This document shows, one piece after another, positions 6,288 to 9,874 of a stretch of 9,874 nt of DNA. The DNA is from Pseudomonas sp. Lineage in GTDB: Bacteria; Pseudomonadota; Gammaproteobacteria; Pseudomonadales; Pseudomonadaceae. Below the pieces are notes generated by a model. The model was not told where the DNA came from. It was given only the letters and a program-made list of their open reading frames with translations, and made no database searches. The stretch is from positions 1-9,874 of the forward strand of contig SKFV01000098.1 of the NCBI GenBank assembly GCA_007117785.1, written 5' to 3'. The position numbers and the translations under genes are program-made. Numbering within the stretch: the stretch's first letter is position 1; each line of letters opens with the position of its first letter.

Positions 6288-6436
6288 TTGCACGCAGACG
6301 CAGAGGATCCAAGGATGGGTCAGTTCATTGCACGCTAGCTTAAGAGGCTCTGATTATGGGGCCTCTGTAATTAGCATCGTTTGGTTCATCAGCAGTCATA
6401 CGCCAAACAACTCCACGGCCAACCACTTCCGCATAT

Positions 6437-6477
6437 GCTTATATCCTAAGATTCTAGATTGGGCGCTTATTATAAGC
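6437..6477. promoter_or_regulatory. candidate CysB operator region upstream of cysD
   Basis: GCTTATTATAAGC (6465-6477) is a perfect 13-base odd palindrome. A related site with the same CTTA...TAAG ends lies at 6438-6450 within GCTTATATCCTAAG, 28 bp upstream. Both sit just upstream of, or over, the -35 position of the cysD promoter, where a LysR-type activator binds. CysB is the established activator of sulfate-assimilation genes in enterobacteria and pseudomonads. Assigning CysB here rests on position and dyad symmetry, not on a matched consensus. Confidence 0.4.
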
Positions 6478-6495
6478 TTTGCCCTTTGCTACAAT
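6467..6495 (+). promoter_or_regulatory. promoter of the cysD-cysNC operon
   Basis: TACAAT at 6490-6495 differs from the sigma70 -10 consensus at one base. Seventeen bp upstream lies TTATTA (6467-6472), only 3/6 to TTGACA and embedded in the palindrome at 6465-6477. A poor -35 overlapped by a dyad is what an activator-dependent promoter looks like. The predicted start near 6502 leaves a leader of about 50 bases. Confidence 0.5.
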
Positions 6496-6512
6496 CGCCG
6501 CATCCTGTTTTC

Positions 6513-6534
6513 GGGGTGCTGGGCATCCCTTTCT
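6513..6534 (+). terminator. leader hairpin with short T tract before cysD (possible attenuator)
   Basis: GGGGTGC (6513-6519) pairs with GCATCCC (6523-6529) through seven base pairs, one of them G-U, around a TGG loop. TTTCT (6530-6534) follows. It lies between the predicted cysD transcription start (about 6502) and the ATG at 6552. It has the form of a weak intrinsic terminator or a leader structure; the T tract is short, so termination would be partial at best. Confidence 0.3.
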
Positions 6535-6551
6535 GAATCCGCGAGTGTGCC

Positions 6552-7469
6552 ATGCTGGAAAAATTGACTCATCTCAAGCAGCTGGAAGCTGAAAGCATCC
6601 ACATCATTCGTGAAGTGGCGGCTGAATTTCAGAACCCGGTGATGCTGTATTCGATTGGCAAGGATTCGGCCGTGATGCTGCATCTGGCGCGCAAGGCCTT
6701 TTATCCGGGTCGTTTGCCGTTTCCGGTCTTGCATGTGGACACCGGCTGGAAATTCCGCGAAATGTACGAGTTTCGCAAGAAGATGGTCGAGGAAATGGAT
6801 CTCGACCTCTTGGTGCACAAGAATCAGGAAGGGGTGGATCAGGGCATTGGCCCGTTCACTCATGGTAGCGCGGTGCACACCGATGTGATGAAAACCCAGG
6901 GCTTGAAGCAGGCGTTGGACAAGTACGGTTTTGATGCCGCCTTTGGCGGTGCCCGGCGTGACGAGGAAAAATCCCGTGCCAAGGAACGGGTGTATTCCTT
7001 CCGTGACAAGCACCACCGCTGGGACCCGAAGAATCAGCGTCCGGAGCTGTGGAATATCTACAACGGCAAGGTACACAAGGGCGAAAGTATCCGCGTGTTC
7101 CCGCTATCGAACTGGACCGAGCTGGATATCTGGCAATACATCTATATGGAAAGCATTCCGATTGTGCCGCTGTATTTTGCGGCCGAGCGTGACGTGGTGG
7201 AGCTTAACGGTGCCCAGGTGATGATCGATGATGAGCGAATCCTCGAGCACCTGACCCCGGAACAGAAGGCTAGCATCCAGAAGAAGATGGTGCGCTTCCG
7301 CACCCTGGGTTGTTATCCCCTGACGGGAGCTGTCGAATCGACGGCCACCACCCTGCCGGACATCATTCAGGAAATGTTGTTGGCCAAGACCTCCGAGCGC
7401 CAGGGCCGTGTCATTGATCATGACTCGGCGGGCTCGATGGAAGAAAAGAAACGTCAAGGCTACTTCTAA
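6552..7469 (+). CDS. cysD: sulfate adenylyltransferase subunit 2 (CysD)
   Basis: CysD is the catalytic subunit of ATP sulfurylase. It joins sulfate and ATP to give adenosine 5'-phosphosulfate (APS) and pyrophosphate, driven by GTP hydrolysis in its partner CysN. The 305 residues match the family's full length. The N-terminus KLTHLKQLEAESIHIIRE, the PP-loop SIGKDSAVM (about 34-42), the GGARRDEEKSRAKERVYSFRD core and the C-terminal GSMEEKKRQGYF are all family hallmarks. The ATG is chosen because the family begins a few residues before KLTHLKQLE; its Shine-Dalgarno is poor (GAG at 6543-6545), so translation may be modest or aided by leader structure. It is followed after 27 bases by cysNC, with which it forms an operon and a heteromeric complex in the cytosol. 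Confidence 0.98.
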   Translation: MLEKLTHLKQLEAESIHIIREVAAEFQNPVMLYSIGKDSAVMLHLARKAFYPGRLPFPVLHVDTGWKFREMYEFRKKMVEEMDLDLLVHKNQEGVDQGIGPFTHGSAVHTDVMKTQGLKQALDKYGFDAAFGGARRDEEKSRAKERVYSFRDKHHRWDPKNQRPELWNIYNGKVHKGESIRVFPLSNWTELDIWQYIYMESIPIVPLYFAAERDVVELNGAQVMIDDERILEHLTPEQKASIQKKMVRFRTLGCYPLTGAVESTATTLPDIIQEMLLAKTSERQGRVIDHDSAGSMEEKKRQGYF

Positions 7470-7496
7470 GCGCGGCATGCGGCCGGAGAGAATTAC

Positions 7497-9404
7497 ATGA
7501 GTCACCAATCCGATTTGATCGGTCAGGACATCCTGGCCTACCTCGCCCAGCACGAGCGCAAGGAGCTGTTGCGGTTTCTGACCTGTGGCAATGTGGATGA
7601 CGGCAAGAGCACCCTGATCGGGCGCCTGCTGCACGATTCCAAGATGATCTATGAAGATCATATGGAAGCCATTACCAAGGATTCAAAAAAATCCGGTACT
7701 ACCGGTGAAGAGGTTGATCTGGCCTTGCTGGTTGATGGCTTGCAGGCCGAGCGCGAGCAGGGCATCACCATTGATGTCGCCTACCGGTATTTCTCCACCA
7801 CCAAGCGCAAGTTCATTATTGCCGATACCCCCGGCCACGAGCAGTACACGCGCAATATGGCGACCGGTGCCTCGACCTGTGACCTGGCGATCATCCTGAT
7901 TGATGCCCGTCACGGCGTGCAGACGCAAACCAAGCGGCACAGCTTTATCGCTTCCTTGTTGGGTATCAAGCATATCGTGGTGGCGGTGAACAAGATGGAC
8001 CTGATGGGGTTTGATCAGGCCGTGTTCGAGCGCATCTGTGATGATTACCGCCAGTTCGCTGCCGGGCTGGATACGCTGGACGGCAACAGTGTGCACTTTG
8101 TGCCCATGTCTGCGCTCAAGGGTGACAACGTGGTCAACCGCAGCGAGCAGAGCCCCTGGTATGAGGGCCAGACGCTGATGGAAATCCTCGAAACGGTGGA
8201 AATTGCTGCCGATCGCAACCTCAGAGATCTGCGTTTCCCGGTCCAGCTGGTGACCCGTCCGAACCTGAATTTCCGCGGCTTTGCCGGAACCATTGCTTCC
8301 GGCGTCGTGCACAAGGGCGATGAACTGGTGGTGCTGCCCTCGGGCAAGACCAGTCGGGTCAAGTCGATCGTGACCTTTGATGGCGAGCTGGAAGTGGCCG
8401 GTCCCGGCCAGGCAGTCACACTGACACTGGAAGACGAGATTGATTGCTCGCGTGGCGATATGCTGGCCCACGTCGATAACCGCCCGTTGGTCGGTGATCA
8501 TTTTGTTGCCAACCTGGTGTGGATGGCCGAGCAGCCGCTTCAGCCGGGACGCAAGTACGACATCAAGCGCGCAACCAGTTACAGCCCGGGGTCGTTTACC
8601 CGTATTCAGCAGCGGATTGATGTCAATACGCTGGAGGCACAAGAGGCTGCCCAGCTGGGCCTGAACGAGATTGGTGTGGTCGAGCTGAGCCTGGAGCGCC
8701 CGATTGCTTATGATGCCTACCTGAGCAATCCGACGTCGGGTTCCTTTATCGTTATCGACCGCATGACCAACGCGACTGTCGCTGCCGGCATGATTGTCGC
8801 CAAGCCTTTGATGGGGCAGAACACCAGTGGCAGTCAGCATGGTCGCTTTGCTCACGTCAGTGCGCGTGAGCGCGCCGAGCGCTTTGGCCAGGAGCCGGTG
8901 ACCATTCTGTTTACCGGTCTGTCCGGCTCGGGCAAGAGCAGCCTGGCTTATGCGCTTGAGCGCAAGCTGTTTGACGCTGGCCGTGCCTGCTATGTGCTGG
9001 ATGGCAAGGTGTTGCGTCAGGATTTGAGCAAGGGTCTGACCCAGGATGCGGCTGGGCGTGCCGAGAACCTGCACAAGGGTGCCCGCATTGCCCGGCAGAT
9101 GAATGAAGCGGGCCTGATTGCGCTGGGTGCCTTTGTGGCGCCGACCGAAGAGAGTCGAGCCACTGCCCGCTACATCCTCGGCGATCGTTGCCTGTTGGTG
9201 CACCTGGATACGCCACTGGATGTCTGCCAGGCGCGTGATCCGTCCGGGCTCTATGCGGCTAATGTGCCGGATACCATTCCGGGTGTGTCCTACCCCTATG
9301 AAGCGCCAGAAGACGCCGATCTGGTGCTGGATACGGCCAGCCTCGATCTGGATTCCTGTGTCGACAAGGTGCTTGGTTTACTGCGCGAGCGCAAACTGGT
9401 CTGA
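7497..9404 (+). CDS. cysNC: bifunctional sulfate adenylyltransferase GTPase subunit / APS kinase (CysNC)
   Basis: This 635-residue fusion carries two successive steps. The N-terminal CysN part is an EF-Tu-like GTPase that powers CysD. Its motifs are G1 GNVDDGKST (31-39), G3 DTPGH (110-114) and G4 NKMD (165-168), followed by beta-barrel domains to about 450. The C-terminal CysC part phosphorylates APS to PAPS. Its Walker A, GLSGSGKS, is at 474-481, and ARDPSGLY lies further on. In the segment that reads DGDNVRHGLN in E. coli CysC, this protein has DGKVLRQDLS (502-511): the first Asp and the Arg are kept, but other positions differ. Pseudomonas CysNC proteins are also divergent here, so activity is likely but not certain. 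GGAGAG at 7485-7490, six bases upstream, supports the ATG. Expression is presumably from the cysD promoter. Confidence 0.97.
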   Translation: MSHQSDLIGQDILAYLAQHERKELLRFLTCGNVDDGKSTLIGRLLHDSKMIYEDHMEAITKDSKKSGTTGEEVDLALLVDGLQAEREQGITIDVAYRYFSTTKRKFIIADTPGHEQYTRNMATGASTCDLAIILIDARHGVQTQTKRHSFIASLLGIKHIVVAVNKMDLMGFDQAVFERICDDYRQFAAGLDTLDGNSVHFVPMSALKGDNVVNRSEQSPWYEGQTLMEILETVEIAADRNLRDLRFPVQLVTRPNLNFRGFAGTIASGVVHKGDELVVLPSGKTSRVKSIVTFDGELEVAGPGQAVTLTLEDEIDCSRGDMLAHVDNRPLVGDHFVANLVWMAEQPLQPGRKYDIKRATSYSPGSFTRIQQRIDVNTLEAQEAAQLGLNEIGVVELSLERPIAYDAYLSNPTSGSFIVIDRMTNATVAAGMIVAKPLMGQNTSGSQHGRFAHVSARERAERFGQEPVTILFTGLSGSGKSSLAYALERKLFDAGRACYVLDGKVLRQDLSKGLTQDAAGRAENLHKGARIARQMNEAGLIALGAFVAPTEESRATARYILGDRCLLVHLDTPLDVCQARDPSGLYAANVPDTIPGVSYPYEAPEDADLVLDTASLDLDSCVDKVLGLLRERKLV

Positions 9405-9429
9405 TGCCGATTGCCGGCGAATGGTTTAT

Positions 9430-9450
9430 CCTCTGCCGCTCTGGCAGAGG
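9430..9450 (+). promoter_or_regulatory. hairpin containing the tadA ribosome binding site
   Basis: CCTCTGCC (9430-9437) and GGCAGAGG (9443-9450) form a perfect 8-bp stem with a GCTCT loop. The right arm contains AGAGG (9446-9450), the only Shine-Dalgarno for tadA, eight bases before its ATG. If folded, the stem would hide the site from ribosomes. No T run follows, so it is not an intrinsic terminator for cysNC. Confidence 0.55.
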
Positions 9451-9458
9451 ATGAACAA

Positions 9459-9874
9459 ATGACACCGGCAGATATCGACTTTATGCGCGTTGCCCTTGAG
9501 GAGGCGCGCAAGGGTGCCGCGGCAGGTGAAGTGCCTGTTGGCGCGGTGCTGGTGCGCGACGGTCAGATTATTGGCCGTGGCTTCAATCAACCCATCAGTT
9601 CCCATGATCCCAGTGCCCATGCTGAAATGGTCGCCCTGCGCCAAGCCGCAGCGGCAGAGGCCAATTATCGTCTACCCGGAACAATCCTTTACGTCACTCT
9701 CGAACCCTGCACCATGTGCAGTGGTTTGCTGGTGCATAGCCGTGTTCAGCGGCTGGTATTCGGTGCCAGTGAGCCGCGCTCAGGGGCAGTGGTCAGCCGC
9801 AGTCAGACCTTGCAGCAGCCGTGGTTGAATCACCGGATAGAGGTGGAAGGCGGGGTGTTGGCGGAGGAGTGTGG
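9459..9874 (+). CDS. tadA: tRNA-specific adenosine deaminase TadA (5' part, cut by window end)
   Basis: TadA converts adenosine 34 to inosine in the wobble position of tRNA-Arg(ACG), and is normally essential in bacteria. The reading frame from the ATG at 9459 runs to the window end with 138 complete codons, against about 165 for the E. coli enzyme, so roughly the last 25-30 residues lie outside. The zinc deaminase motifs are intact: HAE (H54, E56) and PCTMC (C84, C87). Further family segments are EVPVGAVLV, NYRLPGTILYVTLEP and NHRIEVEGGVLAEEC. The ATG gives the expected short N-terminus ahead of the first helix (DIDFMRVALEEA). It starts 54 bases after cysNC with no terminator between, so it may be read from the cys operon as well as from its own promoter, which I cannot identify. 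Confidence 0.95.
   Translation, partial: MTPADIDFMRVALEEARKGAAAGEVPVGAVLVRDGQIIGRGFNQPISSHDPSAHAEMVALRQAAAAEANYRLPGTILYVTLEPCTMCSGLLVHSRVQRLVFGASEPRSGAVVSRSQTLQQPWLNHRIEVEGGVLAEEC

Larger units (their letters stand above)
6288..6551. other. vgrG-cysD intergenic region, no gene recognised
   Basis: This 264-bp gap is markedly more AT-rich than the genes on either side, and no plausible gene is seen. It contains ATTGCACGC twice in direct orientation (6287-6295, overlapping the vgrG stop, and 6327-6335). An AGAGGC/GCCTCT inverted repeat with a 12-base loop lies at 6343-6366; it could end vgrG transcription but has no T run. Palindromes, a promoter and a leader hairpin belonging to cysD follow. 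A seven-codon ATG reading frame at 6315-6338 is too short to call. Confidence 0.6.

Noticed and set aside
6315..6338. Seven-codon leader-peptide-like frame after vgrG
   Set aside because: It lies upstream of the predicted cysD transcription start and contains no Cys or Met run suggestive of sulfur attenuation.
6241..6567. 108-codon frame covering the vgrG end and the gap before cysD
   Set aside because: It begins inside vgrG out of frame, spans an AT-rich regulatory region and runs into cysD; no motif or ribosome binding site supports it.
7683..9203. 506-codon minus-strand open frame opposite cysNC
   Set aside because: Long antisense frames are common opposite codon-biased GC-rich genes. 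The His/Gln-rich composition and the absence of any domain mark it as a shadow.

Overview
The window looks like chromosomal DNA from a Pseudomonas-like gammaproteobacterium. A Halopseudomonas-type marine pseudomonad is my guess. The reasons are moderately high GC, sulfate-activation enzymes of the CysD plus fused CysNC type, and a Nif3-family gene near cysD. From memory, P. aeruginosa also keeps a Nif3-family gene close to cysD-cysN. No taxonomic marker is present, so the genus is inference.

Layout, left to right: a Nif3-like metal protein (144-902, +) converges on the 23S rRNA 2'-O-methyltransferase gene rlmE (908-1531, -). A 161-bp divergent promoter region carries two back-to-back sigma70-type promoters, one for rlmE and one for a two-gene operon. 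That operon encodes a COG2509-type FAD-dependent dehydrogenase (1693-3339) and a SpoU/TrmH-type RNA methyltransferase (3336-4061), which overlap by 4 bases. A lone type VI secretion spike gene, vgrG (4227-6287), follows, with no recognisable adaptor, effector, PAAR or other T6SS gene beside it. Then comes the sulfate assimilation operon cysD (6552-7469) and cysNC (7497-9404), and finally tadA (9459 onward), cut by the window end.

Most genes are housekeeping: rRNA methylation, tRNA wobble deamination, and sulfate activation to APS and PAPS. The exception is vgrG. Its codon use differs from its neighbours, it sits alone, and it is interrupted without loss of reading frame by a GC-rich palindromic element of about 117-127 bp. 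The element has 12-bp perfect terminal inverted repeats and at least two internal 8-bp-arm hairpins. It adds about 40-50 Gly/Pro/Trp-rich residues exactly at the junction between the gp27-like base and the gp5-like OB fold. This resembles the in-frame palindromic elements known from Rickettsia proteins, and it is the observation here that most deserves follow-up.

Regulatory structure visible by eye includes the divergent promoters at 1565-1636, a 15-bp tandem repeat upstream of vgrG, palindromes plus a leader hairpin upstream of cysD, and an 8-bp hairpin that contains the tadA ribosome binding site.
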